From contig NW_024881324.1 of NCBI RefSeq assembly GCF_018691265.1, positions 4,281,730 through 4,345,729 of the forward strand: a DNA stretch of 64,000 nucleotides, given 5' to 3'. Each line of letters opens with the position of its first letter. The stretch's first letter is position 1. Source of the DNA: Tyto alba. Taxonomy: Eukaryota; Chordata; Aves; Strigiformes; Tytonidae. The notes beneath the pieces were generated by a model that saw nothing but the letters and a program-made list of their open reading frames with translations, was not told the DNA's origin and did no database searches. Both the position numbers and the translations under genes were made by a program. Below are positions 25,311-37,997 of the stretch, piece by piece.

Positions 25311-26730
25311 CAATTTAGGATTAAAAAGGAACAAAAGTTGGGCTACAGATCTAATAAATTCAAAAAACTGTGTGAAAGTATTGCCAAAAATATGTAAAAC
25401 AGCAAGAATATAAAATCTCTACTTCCTCGTTCAGTTAAATTTTTCAGTACTGAAACTGTCTTTGCCATGTTTGCCACCACTGGAAACATTCAGTTTGGGA
25501 TCCAAGGTGGAATTACAACCACCATTCTACTTCTGCATTCAGAAATGAAAGAAACCTCTCTTCCCTGGCCTTCCTGATCATGTAAGGTGCAAGTGTTGAA
25601 TTGGTCCATTGAATCCAAAAGCAGAAGGTACACGCAAAGGCTGATGCACCCAATCATTTGTACTATGAATCACAGAACATGATCTCAGAGAGATGAAAGT
25701 CTTTAATCAGTCTGTGTGGTATCACCAAAGCAAAATCTTTATACAACTAATAAGCTTAGTACCAAAACCAAGAATGTTGCCTTGAGCTTTGCAAAAAGTA
25801 GCATGAAGGCAAATAAATAAAAATGAAGTAATCTTTTTTTTTTCAGGCAATCCAAGGAACATTTTGTTTTGTTTCAACTTGCTTTTGTCCCATTTTCTCT
25901 TGTCAGGAAGACAATCAAGTGGACATGTGTTTTTAGACATTCTCAGACTTCTTTTGCTAGTAGGAGTGGCATGTGGTTTATAGAAAAAGGAAGATCAGAT
26001 GCTTTTCAGATGTTGCTCTTAGAATGCTAAAAGTAAAGGTCCTTTATTTTGTCCTTGGTCCCCATGTCCTCTTTTTGTAAAACATCAGTATATACACTGA
26101 AGCTGGTTATTTGTCCCCAGAATTACTTTTTCCTCAGGTTTAGCCAGAGACAAAGCAGAAAGCCATGCATCATATGAGATATGTGGAACAGGTAATAACT
26201 TCTGAAGCAGGAACTTGAACTAAACCAAAAGGTTTTATCTTGCTTGTTTGGGAATATTGAGGGGGTTTTTTGTGTTTTGGTTGTTGTTGTTTTGTTTGTT
26301 TTGGGTTTTTGTTTTTTCATATATATCAAATCAAAACTAATCTTCTAATTATCTCTAAAAATTATTTTAAAAAAGGTCTCAGACCTAATATACTTAAATA
26401 CTCTTTTATCTGTGCATAAAAAGGTAACAGAAGCTTATCTCAAAATATTTCTGGCACTTTTGCCAGTTCAGTGAATATAATATGCAGCAGAGTAAAAGGA
26501 TAAAATCATAGCTAATTCGCTAAATTTTGACTGTTTATAGTCACACAAGCAACATTTATATTTAAGCTAAGAAAATGATTGCTAATGTTCATATCCTCTA
26601 CAGATAACTAGTAACTAACTGCTCTGTGATCAAACAAAAAAAACCCAAACACAATGAAAATTAATAGTCTCTAGACTCATTCTCTACTAGATGCTCTCAA
26701 AAGCACTCCCTTAAATCAGATGGCCTCACT
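25311..26730. other. Unique AT-rich DNA, nothing recognised
   Basis: No coding or RNA gene signal. A G/T-rich low-complexity patch (TTTTGG, GTTGTTGTT, TTTGTTTG) lies at about 26258-26320. Confidence 0.6.
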
Positions 26731-26910
26731 AAAAGAAAAAAGAAAAAAAAAAAAAAGGAAAATTAAAGAGAAACAATAGAAAAAATGTTAAAAACAAAAA
26801 AATTAAAAATAAAAAATAAATAAGAAAAATAAATTAAAAAAAAAAAAAAAGCAAAAAGAGGGGGAAAAAAAGATATAAAATGTAAAAATGAGAAAAAAGG
26901 AAGAAAAACT
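26731..26910. repeat. ~180-bp A-rich low-complexity region
   Basis: Extended A runs (up to about 15) are mixed with AAT, AAAG and GGGGAAAAAAA segments. No retrocopy ending in a poly(A) tail is recognisable on either side. Confidence 0.85.
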
Positions 26911-29900
26911 CATGTACAGTTCAACAAAAAGATATGTGGAAGTGGTGAGAATACAAGGAATGGAACATTCCTAAATGGGAATTCTGAAGTTCAGAAAGAT
27001 CAGGTCTTTGGTACAAGACTGAAAGCAGACTTTCTTATTAACAGCTACATACTTGAAGCATTCTAGTGGCTTTGCCTTCTTAAATACTTACCATGCTAAA
27101 TTTTCTTTTCCTTGTAGATAATTGAGAATTTCATCAATTCTAGGTAGAACAATATCAGCCAGTACAACAAAAAAAGGTATTTCTTTTCATCTCTGAAGTG
27201 TTATGTTCTTTTATATATCTTCTGTTAACAACAGTGAATCTACAATAGTATTTTGAAAACTACTGAGACACATCACTATATATTTTTTTGCAACATTAAG
27301 TAGCTACACGAGGTTACAAAGCAATGTTCGCATTATTTTCAGTGTCTTGCAAGGGACATTTGTGTTCTATCATCACAATGTCTGGAAAAGATAAAACCCA
27401 AAATGTAATAAATACTTTCTCATGTTTATATCTTTCTCAGCTATAATTACAATAATGACTCCTGCCTGGTTAAAGTATCAACAAAGACACAACCAGATGA
27501 AACTCAACTGTAGTGTCAGCTGGGAAGTTTGTCTGGCTTATCCTGAAGTCTATAGAAGCTTTAGTACAATCTGCATGACAGTAACACATTAAAATTAAAA
27601 ATAATTTGAAGTCTAGAACTATGTTCTGTAACAGAACTATGAAACCAGTCTGATAAAACATAAAAGTGAATTAAACTTTTTCTATACGTTATCTGTCCTT
27701 ATCCTTTATTTGTCTTTACTTACAAGAAAGATCATCTAAAGAAAATGTCAGATGAGACTGAAGATCAAGAAAATTGACATGAGACTTAAAAGGTCCATCT
27801 GGTCCTTAAAGTTCATGATGCTAATGTTCTTTCTGTTGGTCTTCTGAAGTCCTATGATTAGATCAGCCTTCAAATATGGAAAAAGACAAAATGTTTCTGC
27901 TTTATAGTTAGAAGAAAAAAAAAAAAGAAAAAAACACAACAAAACCCCAACCACTTCCAACCCCCACCAAATCAATTATTTCTGAACAGTCTAAAAGAGC
28001 TGTGTATCTTGATCCTTTTCTGAGGGCTATTGCTTCCAACAGGGTCTATGTAAATCTTTCTCACTGAAACATGGTCTTTAGCCTGCATCTTTTACTTGTG
28101 AGCATCGTGCTTTGATGCAAAATAGCTTGAGATCTTACCTACTGGGACTCATTTTTCCCTTAAGATGCAACACATATGACTTTCACATTTTTTACTCCAC
28201 TTCTGCTACTAAAAGGAAGCCCAGAACCTCCAAAGGTCTTGATAATTTCTGCTACTCCCAGGAAAAGTCATTCTTGGCCCCTAAGAGTACTGATGACAAG
28301 GTAACGCTCACATCATCCATTCCTTCCAGTTAGATAGTCAGTTTGACTGCTTTGTACGCTGACTGGTTAATGTGTAGCTACATTCAGGCAAGGTTATTCT
28401 GTACGTAATGATGTCAGAGGTTCTTCCAAATGAACCAAACTGCATGACCCACTTAGGTAAACATCCTTTTCATATTCAGTGGAGATCAACATTTTTGTTA
28501 CTGTCAGCAAATAAAGAGCAACAATAACACAAATTCAGCACTAGTCATAGCATTTGAAATAATGTAACAAGGCTGTGATTTTCAATTAAATATTAATATT
28601 TATAGCTGAACACAAACAAATTTTTTTCTGAATTTTTTCATTAGCCTACAGATACTTCTGCTGGGAAGAATTAGATCAAACCTCTTAGAAGTATTGCAGT
28701 TCTACGACAGACAGAAAGTAGGTGACCACTAGTCACCATTTTGACGAAGGTAAACAAAAGCACAAGAAGTTTTGAATTGACTTTTCAAAAAAATATTAAC
28801 TACCTAAGGTTTAAATTAACTACCTAAAATTTAAATTAATGAAAGAAGTTGGTTGTTTTTTTCCATTAAGTACAAGACCATATTTAAGATGATATAAAAG
28901 TTTAACACAAGCATTGTGGTTTTTAACTTATTTGGCTTCCTACTACTACTCCTCTTCCCTTCTGTGTCCATTAATGCTCTACTATCCCCCCTGCCTACCA
29001 GTCATTTCTATCTCCTTTTAGCTAACTATCTAGTCCTCATTATACAACATGTCTCTGAATCTGGTTTGTCTCTTGTGCTGGTTTCTTTAATCAAATGACC
29101 TGTCTGACTCTGTTTCTTTCACTGGTTTCTCTGTAATTACCTCTGTCGTGCCCCAAGTTCATTATTCCCTCACTCTGTTTAGAAAGACTACTAAAATTTC
29201 CAGTCATATTGTCACTTTATGGGATTTTTCCCTCATTCTCTTCATAGGTATGCATCACCTACCCACCATGTACAAACTCACCCCTTTATCTGTCCTCTAG
29301 TAATGCCTTATACCTCATGCTCTTCCCAGCCCTCTCTTTTTTGTCTTTTTCTATCTCTCTCCACATTATGAGTCCAATGTCTGGAATGGATTCTCTCTTT
29401 TCATTTCCTAAATACCTGGCTTGCCTCTGCATTCAAAGGACGTGTTTCTCCCTGTAACTCCACTTAAAACCTTTTCTTACCTATGTCTGCTAAACTGCAA
29501 CTCATAATCAGAAAATGAGATGTGGTATGCTGTAAGGAAATGGATAAGCATATCTTACTTTAGTATGTTTGCCTACATTATTCTGCGTAGTACCAATTAT
29601 TAAAATAAACTATGCACTCCTTTAGCTCATCTGTTTCTTAGCTCAGCTTTTTTTTTCCCCTGCCAACAGCCAAATCATAATCTAATGGTCATGCTAAGAA
29701 AAACCCACAGGCACTGCTGGTTGCCTCTTGTTTATAATTAAAGCTATATGAAATAAATTGAACCTTGCACTTGCAAAAGCTAAGCTAGTGTACTTTTTAA
29801 TATGCAGAAGTTTATTACTTATTTTCTGTCTTTGACAGTCAACTTTTAGAAAATAAGTTATTTTTTTTATAGTTCAGATATCTATTTTTTATTTTTTATA

Positions 29901-30567
29901 GTTTACAAGAAGTCACAGACAAGGCTCTTTTGTGTAAATAAGGCATTTGGAACACTTGAAGAGGTATTTAGTGTCAAACTGATAAATCACTTTGAAGTGA
30001 AAATTTTTAAAGTTTTAATTATTTTTTTTTTAATTTTTAAAACTTACAAATCAAAATAATTTTTGAGAACTACTGAGTGACTGTCCAGATAAAAGAGATT
30101 TGCATGAGCTTAGCACAAAGAATTTCTTATGTTTATCAGAATGAACAGAATTTTTTAGCTTTTCAGAATTAAGGCCAGAAGTCCAGGGAGCCTTGTCATA
30201 TTCTTGATACTTCCTGTTCCCAACCAGGCTGTAAATACGACAAAAAGAGCATTTTAATTGTTGGATTTTGGCAAATTCTACTGTATTTACAAAAATAAAC
30301 AAAAGAAAAAAAAATGAAAAATGTAAAGCTTTTCTAGTTCTAAGGAAAGAAAAGAAATGTAACACAGGTTTCTCTAAGAAAGAAATGCACTTTAGGTCAT
30401 TAACCTCATTATTCTCTTCCCAGAAGGAGACAAAAAGTCATATAGAATTATGATTAAGGAAAAACACTCTTATATGTGACCTTCTTCATAGAAAGAAGTT
30501 CTGCTTCCACATTCAAATACAAACATTGAAGATGAAGAGGTGAGTAGATGAAGAAGTACTTCATTAG
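26911..30567. other. Unique AT-rich DNA, no gene found
   Basis: No supported gene. It contains a tandem 20-bp duplication (28796-28835), a pyrimidine-rich stretch at about 28920-29480, and T-rich runs near 29870-30035. Frames of 60-104 codons have no recognisable domains. Confidence 0.55.
28796..28835. repeat. Tandem 20-bp duplication
   Basis: TTAACTACCTAAGGTTTAAA is followed directly by TTAACTACCTAAAATTTAAA, with two mismatches in 20, then a partial TTAAT. Confidence 0.9.
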
Positions 30568-31152
30568 TGTCTGAAACAGGTGGTAGGAAACTGTCCGACC
30601 AGAGGGAAGAGGAAGCGTATTGGACTTTCTGTTTTAGGCTTATGACTGTTAATTTAACTCCCGCTCAGATTTTGGCCGGCCTGTCCCACGCCAAGGCCCG
30701 ATGTGCACTGGGAGCAGCGTCACCAGGGCAAAGCCAGAGCACTACACGGATGGGGCAAGCGGCCAGACAGAGCTAAAGAGCCATAGGGAGCCATCGTCTC
30801 CTGCAGCCGTTATTTCTGCATATTGGTTGTCTGGCAGTTTTGTCAGAATTAACTAACTTTTGGAAATGGTATAGACCACACCTCCAAGCTGGAAGGTATA
30901 AAACTTCAGCTTACCCACAGCTTTTGATGTTGATCCAACAGCAGCTGGACAGCTGAAGCTTTTGTGCTTCCTAATGCGATACAGGGGATGCCTGCACTGT
31001 GGCAAGGAAGGAAGAATAAGCACTCTCACCTTTGGCTAAGTAACTGTTTTGCTCATAGGTGCACAAGTTATAAGTTGCAAGTTGTAAGTCATCCGTTGCA
31101 AGTTATAAATTAAAGAACTTGCGAGTGAGGAACCTCATAACTTAAATCATAA
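30568..31152 (+). mobile_element. Probable solo LTR of a third family (C), ~585 bp
   Basis: This block is more GC-rich than its surroundings and starts TGTCTGAAACAGG. It carries a strong TATA box (GGTATAAAAC, 30896-30905) and a poly(A)-like ATTAAA at about 31109-31114. It is flanked by a perfect 5-bp direct repeat ATTAG at 30563-30567 and 31153-31157. Between TATA and poly(A) signal there are degenerate repeats of CAAGTTATAAGTTG type. The 3' end implied by the duplication is ATCATAA rather than the usual CA, so either the end has mutated or the boundary is slightly off. It does not resemble families A or B. The plus-strand frame of 69 codons at 30567-30776 is probably incidental. Confidence 0.55.
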
Positions 31153-31157
31153 ATTAG

Positions 31158-33290
31158 TGAGTCCACATGACAGACTAGTTGTGAAAAGGGGATTGAGATG
31201 CTGTTTGTCATGTTTATTTCCTTTCTTAATGAGCTCATAAAGAAAAGTTTAATTTGCAGAGTATGTTTTCCTGTAAATTTGAGAGATCCAAAGGGACTGT
31301 GGCAAGCTTATAACTAGCTTGCACCTGTGTGAAGCAAACAAATATGAAATGTATAATTTGTAAAAAAAAATAATAAATCAGCAAGTGATCTGTGTTGTAT
31401 TAATGTTTCTCAAAGAAATATGAAGATTCCAATCTGGGGTCAATTCAGTTAAAAATATTTTGGTCAGATTAATTCAAGTGAAGGAAGGTCTTGCTTATAT
31501 TTGTTTGCATGACGAAGATGCTTATTTTCTAAGAGTTTCAAAGTGTTAAAAAAGCTGTCTAGACTACCACACTTTTACCATTAATTTTAGAATCAATTCT
31601 CTACATCATCTCTATTTTTTTTCCATAATCCACCTTTTATAATATTTTATTGCTATTGTTTCCCTTTTACAGCAATACCCATGAATCCTAAATCAACACA
31701 TGATTTAGAACATGACATGGCATCAGCATGAAACTTCTCAGGCAAACAATTTTTCTGAGAGTTCACAGTGCAGAGAGTAGTATTTTCTGAATTTTATTTT
31801 GTGTGCCATAATACATAACCTTAATGTTTTGGCATAGACTTTTCACATATTTTCCTGCTTAGTACTTTTTTTTTTTTTTTTAAGGGGGGGTGAGATGGAG
31901 CGAGGGGAAGAGGAGAGAGAGAGAAATACACACTTTTAAAAGATAACAGCCCAGAAGGATGTTACATACCTGAAAAAGCCAACCAAAGTAGATACAACAT
32001 TTCCAGAAAAGTGTGTCTACATTTACAATTGGTGGAAATAGGGTGGCATTTCCATTATATGGGAATTATATGGGCATGGGCTAATTAGGACCCATAAAGG
32101 AGTTTAGGCTAAGAAACAGCATAGCACTTAAGCCTGCATTTAAGTTCTATTGATTGCAGTAAGAACTCACTGAAAGAAAATCCAAGGGGAGGAAAAGAAG
32201 AAAGTAATATTTCTGTCTGTATTGCCAAAGGTACAAATTTAAGTCAACTGAAGTAAATGATCACCCTCAGCTGAATGGAATAAACTGGTTTGTTTTTTGA
32301 AAACCATTTTCTTTCAGCATCTTAATATGATATTAATTTTACATTTCAGAATTGTGTTCCTTTCAGCTTGTGCCTACATTTATTCTTGGATACCTAAATT
32401 AAAATATCCCCAAATACAAGCAACTTGAAAGAAGCTATTTCTTAAATAAGACAACCAGCAGCAGAAGTACTATGTTCAAAGGCAAAACTTGCACTAGTTC
32501 ACTTCAGCCAATCATCATCAAGTTAGAATACAGAAAGTGAAACAAACTCTCAGGTGGCAGATCCACATACCGTTGCTTAGAAGCAATGCCAAGCACTCAT
32601 TCCCACCTCTTGTGTTTGCAAGATTACACTGTGAACTGAATATATGAATTATTTTAATTAAAAATGTCTGCTAGGATTATTCAAGGGATTTTCTGAAGTT
32701 TTCTAAAGCCATTTTGATTCCCAGTTTGATTGTCTGCATCATCCTTCAAAAAACGGGATATGCACAACTGTGGGACAATTGTAGGAATGTGAATTGGAGT
32801 AAGAAAGGAGAGTATAATGTAGAAGTGAAACTCTTGTGTTGGCATAGCATATCATCAATATAAGTCTTAACTGTGTTCTATTCTCATGAGGAAGACCTAC
32901 TGATTTAAAAGAATTATTTACCCTGCATCCAACACAAGAACGGAAGCCCAGCTGTGCTATGCATGAAATGTTATGAGTTATTATTCTTTATCTTGAAAAA
33001 AAATACAAATAAAAATAAATCCTGAAGTCACTGCAGCTATTCAAGATATTTTGGTGACAGCAGACTGCTTTGGAGCTGGGAGCAGAAGCCTAGGAAAAAT
33101 GAGATGTATAGCTAGATACAGAGTATCATAGGCTCTATTTTGTTTCAGTTTTATGAATGCAGTCATCTGACTTCTGTATTTTAAAACATTGGAGAAGATA
33201 GCTTGAATAGAGAAGATACCTCCCTACTTTTTTTCTTACATTTTTTTCCTGAGAAAAGATTTCTGTCCCCATTGTTTTTCATTTTACTTT
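31158..33290. other. Unique AT-rich DNA
   Basis: No gene or family recognised, apart from the T16 and purine run at 31866-31925. Confidence 0.55.
31866..31925. repeat. T16 run followed by a G- and GA-rich purine patch
   Basis: Sixteen T (31866-31881) are followed by AAGGGGGGG, then GGAGCGAGGGG and a short (GA)n run. Confidence 0.85.
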
Positions 33291-33915
33291 GAATCATAGA
33301 TTTGTTGAATCATTTATGTCGGAAAAAACTGTTAAACTCAGCAAGTCCAACATTAACCCAACACTGCCAAGCCCACCACTAAACCATGTTCCCAAGCACC
33401 ACATCTACATGTTTTTTAAATACCTCCAGGGATGGTGACTCAACCACTTCCCTGGGCAGCCTGTTTCAGTGCCTGACAACCCTTTCAGTGAAGAAATTTT
33501 TCTTAATATCCAATATAAACCTCCTCTGGTGCAACCTGAGGCTCTTTCCTCTCATCCTATCACTTGTTTGGGAGAGGACACCAACACCCACCTCACTACA
33601 ACCTCCTTTGTGGTAGTTGTAGAGAGTGATCAGGTCTCCCCTCAGCCTCCTTTTCTCCAGGTTGAACCCCCCCAGTTCCCTCAGCCGCTCTTCCTAAGAC
33701 TTGTGCGCTGGACCCTTCACCAGTTTCATTGCCCTTCCCTGGAGACGCTCCAGCACCTCAATGTCTTTTTGTAGTGAGGGGCCCAAAACTGAACACAGTG
33801 TTCAAGGTGCAGCCTCACCAGTGCTGAGTAGAGGGGGACGATGCCTTCTCTAGTCCTGGTGGCCACACTATTGCTGATACAATCCAGGATGCCATTGGCC
33901 TTATTGGGCCAGAGA
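33291..33915 (-). mobile_element. CR1 LINE 3' fragment, minus strand, ~625 bp
   Basis: It starts GAATCATAGATTTGTTGAAT, the reverse complement of a CR1 3' end. Diagnostic CR1 blocks follow: CCAGGGATGGTGACTC, CCTGGGCAGCCTGTTTCAGTG, GTGAAGAAATTTTTCTTAAT, CTCCAGGTTGAACCCCCCCAG, CTCAGCCGCTCTTC, GGAGACGCTCCAGCACCTCA, AAAACTGAACACAGTGTTC, and CATTGGCCTTATTGGGCC at the 5'-truncated end. These correspond to the C-terminal part of CR1 ORF2 and the 3' UTR. Open frames of 62-101 codons on either strand within it are remnants or chance and encode nothing intact. Confidence 0.95.
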
Positions 33916-33948
33916 GTTTAAAAATGTAAATACATAGCAAATAGAAAA

Positions 33949-33972
33949 GGGGGGGGGGGGGGGGGGGGGGGG
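33949..33972 (+). repeat. G24 homopolymer
   Basis: Twenty-four consecutive G residues are followed by AGGTAAGAAG and a GA-rich patch. They lie about 35 bases past the truncated 5' end of the CR1 copy. Run length is prone to sequencing error. Confidence 0.85.
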
Positions 33973-34383
33973 AGGTAAGAAGAGAGAGAGCGAGAAAACG
34001 CAAATCATTTAATTAAAATAACCATCCTTTTTTGTGTTCAAAACTTATTTTTGACACAATGTTCTCTGGACATAGAAGCATATGGGTTTTATTGGGCTCA
34101 TCCTCTGTGTTCTTCCATTAATGCAGCAAATGCATTCACATTTTGTCTGGAAGAGTTTGGATTGTCCTCATAGCATTATTAGAGACATTCAATTCCCTGA
34201 AACAAATTTAACAATTACCCTTTTAAAATGCCAGATATATAAATGCACGAGCAGTTATGAAATTTGGGTATGAATTTGACTATTTCACATTCACAATCAA
34301 AGTAACTACAATACAGGTGAATGTTCTTAATTTATGCCTCATATATTGAGATAATATTGTTTAGTTGGTATTTGAAAATTTAC
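33973..34383. other. Unique DNA between G-run and family B LTR
   Basis: Nothing recognisable. It contains the left copy of the LTR target-site duplication (TTTAC, 34379-34383). Confidence 0.6.
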
Positions 34384-35392
34384 TGTCCTGGGTTTGAGTG
34401 AGTGGTGGGGTTTCTTTGGTAGCAGGGGAGGGGACTAGAGTGGTGGCCCCTGTGAGAAGCTTCTCAAAGCTCCCCCAGCTCCAAGTCAGCTCCACCTCTG
34501 CACCAAAACTGACCCCATCAGCTGCGCCTCTGCGATAACATATTTAAGAAGGGACGTGGTGACGAGCAGTGGGACTGGTGAGGAGGAGTTGCTGCAGCTG
34601 CGTGAACACCAAGGTCAGTGGGGGAACGGAGGAAGAAAGGAGGGGGGAGGTGTGCCGGAGCAGAGACCCCCCTGTATCCTGTGGTGAGACGGCAGGGCGT
34701 CCCCCCCCTGCCACCCATGGAGATCTACGGTGGGGCAGGCACTGATTTATGGCCTGTGAGGGGCCTTGCATTGTCAACTAAAGTGTCTACACCCAAAGGA
34801 GGCCAGGAGAAGCAGCCCCTGCCATTGTAGTTCATCAGTGGGAGGACTGCAGCATGCAGGGGTGTCCCACGACGGAGCAGGTTGGGAAGGGCTGCAGCCG
34901 TGGGAGGGACTCATGTAGGAGAGGGTTTGTGGAGGACTGTCTCCTGTGAGAGGGGGGACCACGATGGAGCAGAAGGAAGAAGTTCCAGAAGCTCCCCCCA
35001 CCGCAGATGGAATAAGCGGCAGCACTGTCTGCACCCCCCATTCCCTGCCCCTGCGCCACTGGGGGAGGAGGTAGAGATATCGGGAGCAGAGCTGAGCCCG
35101 GGAAGAAGGGAGGGATGGAGGGAAGGTGTTCTCAAGATGTGGCAATGCTGCTCACTGTCCTACTCTGTTACATGTTGTTAGTGTCTGTAATAAATATATG
35201 TTCTTTTTTTCTTCCCCTAATGAGTCTGCCTTTTTCTCGTGACCGTAATGGGTGATTTGCCCCTCCCAGTCCTATCTCGAATTGCAAACCTTGGCTTATT
35301 TTCTCCTTCTCATCGGGGAGGGAGGGGAGGGGGGGGGAGGGGAGTGAGCAGCTGTGTGGTGCTCAGTTGCTCTCTGAGCTCAAACCACGACA
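34384..35392 (+). mobile_element. Solo LTR, family B (ERVL-like), 1,009 bp, with perfect 5-bp target-site duplication
   Basis: It starts TGTCCTGGGTTTGAGTGAG and ends CTCAAACCACGACA. TTTAC lies immediately outside both ends (34379-34383 and 35393-35397), a clean 5-bp duplication as expected for ERVL-type integration. A TATA-like CATATTTAAGAAGGG lies at about 34540, and AATAAA at 35189-35194 should be the poly(A) signal. It is collinear with the 12855-13929 LTR but has one rather than two copies of the 67-bp internal unit. No gag, pol or env and no partner LTR are present, so it is a solo LTR formed by recombination. Several open frames of 66-123 codons on both strands are incidental. Confidence 0.93.
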
Positions 35393-35480
35393 TTTACCCA
35401 TGAGGTCTCAGCATTTTCTGTTCTTCCTGGAACAACAGCACTGCAAAATTCAATATGCACATTACTGAAGAAAATATATG

Positions 35481-35546
35481 TTGTTTGTTTTGTTTTGTTT
35501 TGTTTTGTTTTGTTTTGTTTTGTTTTGTTTGTTTGTTTGTTTGTTT
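35481..35546 (+). repeat. (TTTTG)n / (TTTG)n microsatellite
   Basis: About nine TTTTG units are followed by about five TTTG units. It begins about 90 bases beyond the family B LTR and outside its target-site duplication. Confidence 0.95.
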
Positions 35547-37990
35547 AATTCAAGAGATTGCTTGAATTAACATCAAAGAAAATGTCACTGACTTCAGAAT
35601 CAGGTGTTTTCTTCAGTTTTCAACTATGGCAAGAATAGTGCAGAGTAAGATGCGAGCATCTTTATAAATGAAAAATTCTGATCTGCAACAGGAATGTTTG
35701 TGAAAAAATATTTAAACAGATCTTGGTTGAGAAATACTGAAGAGTTTTAAGACTTCATATACAAAAAGTATTTTTTGAAAATCAGCAAAAGTCCAGAGAA
35801 AATACAATTTCAAAAGTAATTTTCAGACAACTTTGACTTTCCCTCCTAAAGTCCTTTGTTAGCTATCAAAATTATCTTTGAAAACCAACTGACGATTAAT
35901 CTACTAAAATTAACATACCAGTTAAGGTATAAGGTAGAAAAGAAGCTGACCCTTATTCATAGAAAACGTTTCACATTGAAATGCCTAAATCAGAATGAAA
36001 ATGCAAAATTTCTTTTGAAATATATATGTTTTAATTTAATTTGTAAATAATAAAACAACATGGCCAAAATACAGTGTTTCAGCTTTAGTTGAGTAATTCA
36101 AAATAATATATTAGTATTTCATTTTGTAGCTCAATATCCCCACATAGCTCTTGGTTCCTCAGGGATGATCTCTAGCACATTGTCAATGTGCCTACAGAGC
36201 TTCTGAAAATAAGAGGGAGAGTTTTCTACATTTTCTTATAGTATAAGGAGAGTCACACATATTTTAAAGGATCACATATAGAAATAATAAGACAATTGTC
36301 AATCTAGTCAATCTAGTGAAAAAGACATGTTCTTGATAACTGACTAGGATCCCTTCCCTCATCCCTGCATATGTGGTGGATCACTTATCTTCTTTCAAAC
36401 TTGCACTTCAGTGACAGTTATTTACCTCTTTGATAATATAGAAACTCTTAAGTATGCAAAGTTTGGTTATGTTGTTGCTGTCTTCTTCCCTTGCACTTGG
36501 AGAATCTATCCACGGAACCAGGGACACAATCTTGCTTCCTACATTTCCTAATCTCCCAATTATTTTTAATTCAGTGAGGATTGTGAGTATCCCTTATGGG
36601 CCAGATCTTCAATCTGTACATATTCTATTAAATCTGTAGAATGAAGCAGCAGGTATGGTAGCCTGTTTATAGGATAATAGCAAGACACAGCTCATGCAGC
36701 CAGTTAAAAATCTCCATCAATTCACTCATATGCATAGGTGTAAGGACAATATATCACCTCACCTCTTGTAGAACAAACTTTGTAAGTATGGACAAATAAT
36801 ATTCCGTAGTCAATGGATTTGTAAGGTGCAACAAATACAATTTTTTAAAAATGATTCTCCAGATTCTTGGGAATTTAGATTTTAGAAAACAGATGCATTT
36901 GGGAAAACTTAGAGTAACATAAGTAGTTATGAAAATCAAACACAGTGGCTATCTGCCTGGAAGAAGGGTTGTTAATTTAGAGTTACTAATGTTACTTACA
37001 TATGTGAAGAGCCTAAATATGACTTTCCCATCTATCTTTTCATATTGTGGTATATGCTTCATATAAACACATACTGAAATGAATAAATATACACCCAGGT
37101 TTGTAATAGAAAATATTCTGGCTAGGGTAACGTATTTTTGTGGATGGGTTTTGGGGATTATATGGTAAATAAGTGCCTCGCTGTGAATAAAACTGTATTC
37201 TGCAAGATATTTCCACAGAATAGTTAAAGGAAGATGGATTAATAAAGATCTGAAGAAAAATGCCCAAAATTTGAATATTCATTACATAATTATATTGACC
37301 TCATGAATTATGCATTCAATGCTAATTGTATTGGACAAAATATGAAGTGTCTTTCAGTTTTCAAAAAATAGAATAAAAAATTTACAATAATTGAAAGCAA
37401 ATCTGTATTCTCCCATTATTTGTCTTTCTCAAGGGCATGCAGAACATTTTAATTTCTGAGTTTTTCCAAAATCATCTTCAGATTTTTTCTGAAAGGTAAA
37501 CAGTTGGTTATTTATGAGCTTGTAAGTAAAATAGTTATTCTTTTCCTTTAAGGCTGCATATATAACTTATATAGTACAGCCTAAAGAGTTTGCCTAGCTG
37601 TGACCAATAAAATCATCTAGATCTAGTTTCTAGATAACGTGCATTGATGAGGTTGAGAAAAGCAAAGCTAATTCAATAAGTCTGGAGAAGCAATCTAGTA
37701 CAATAATTAATATATTTCCTTTCTAGGAAAGAAAGCAAGAAACCAATCTGTTGCTACCTGAAGTCAAAGATCACTATGTAGCTTTGTGAAATAATGGGTT
37801 TATATTTTGTTGTTTCACCATTCAAGTATCTGTTACAGGCTTTGTTGTGCCAAGCAAATCAACATACAAATTGTGCTTGTGACCTTCCAAGCAGATGTAT
37901 TGTAGCTCTAATGATCAGTTCTGGAGAGCTGTTTCCTTCCAAAAGCATGCCAGCATCGATTTGAAGATCATTCTGACCCTTCCAGTTCAA
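35547..37990. other. Unique AT-rich DNA, nothing recognised
   Basis: No supported gene. It includes a trivial tandem CAATCTAGT x2 near 36300. Frames are at most 80 codons and lack motifs. Confidence 0.6.
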
Positions 37991-37997
37991 CTGAGCA

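Noticed and set aside
35481..35546. Regular repeated units considered as a CRISPR-like array
   Set aside because: It is a simple TTTTG/TTTG microsatellite without spacers, and the window is vertebrate.
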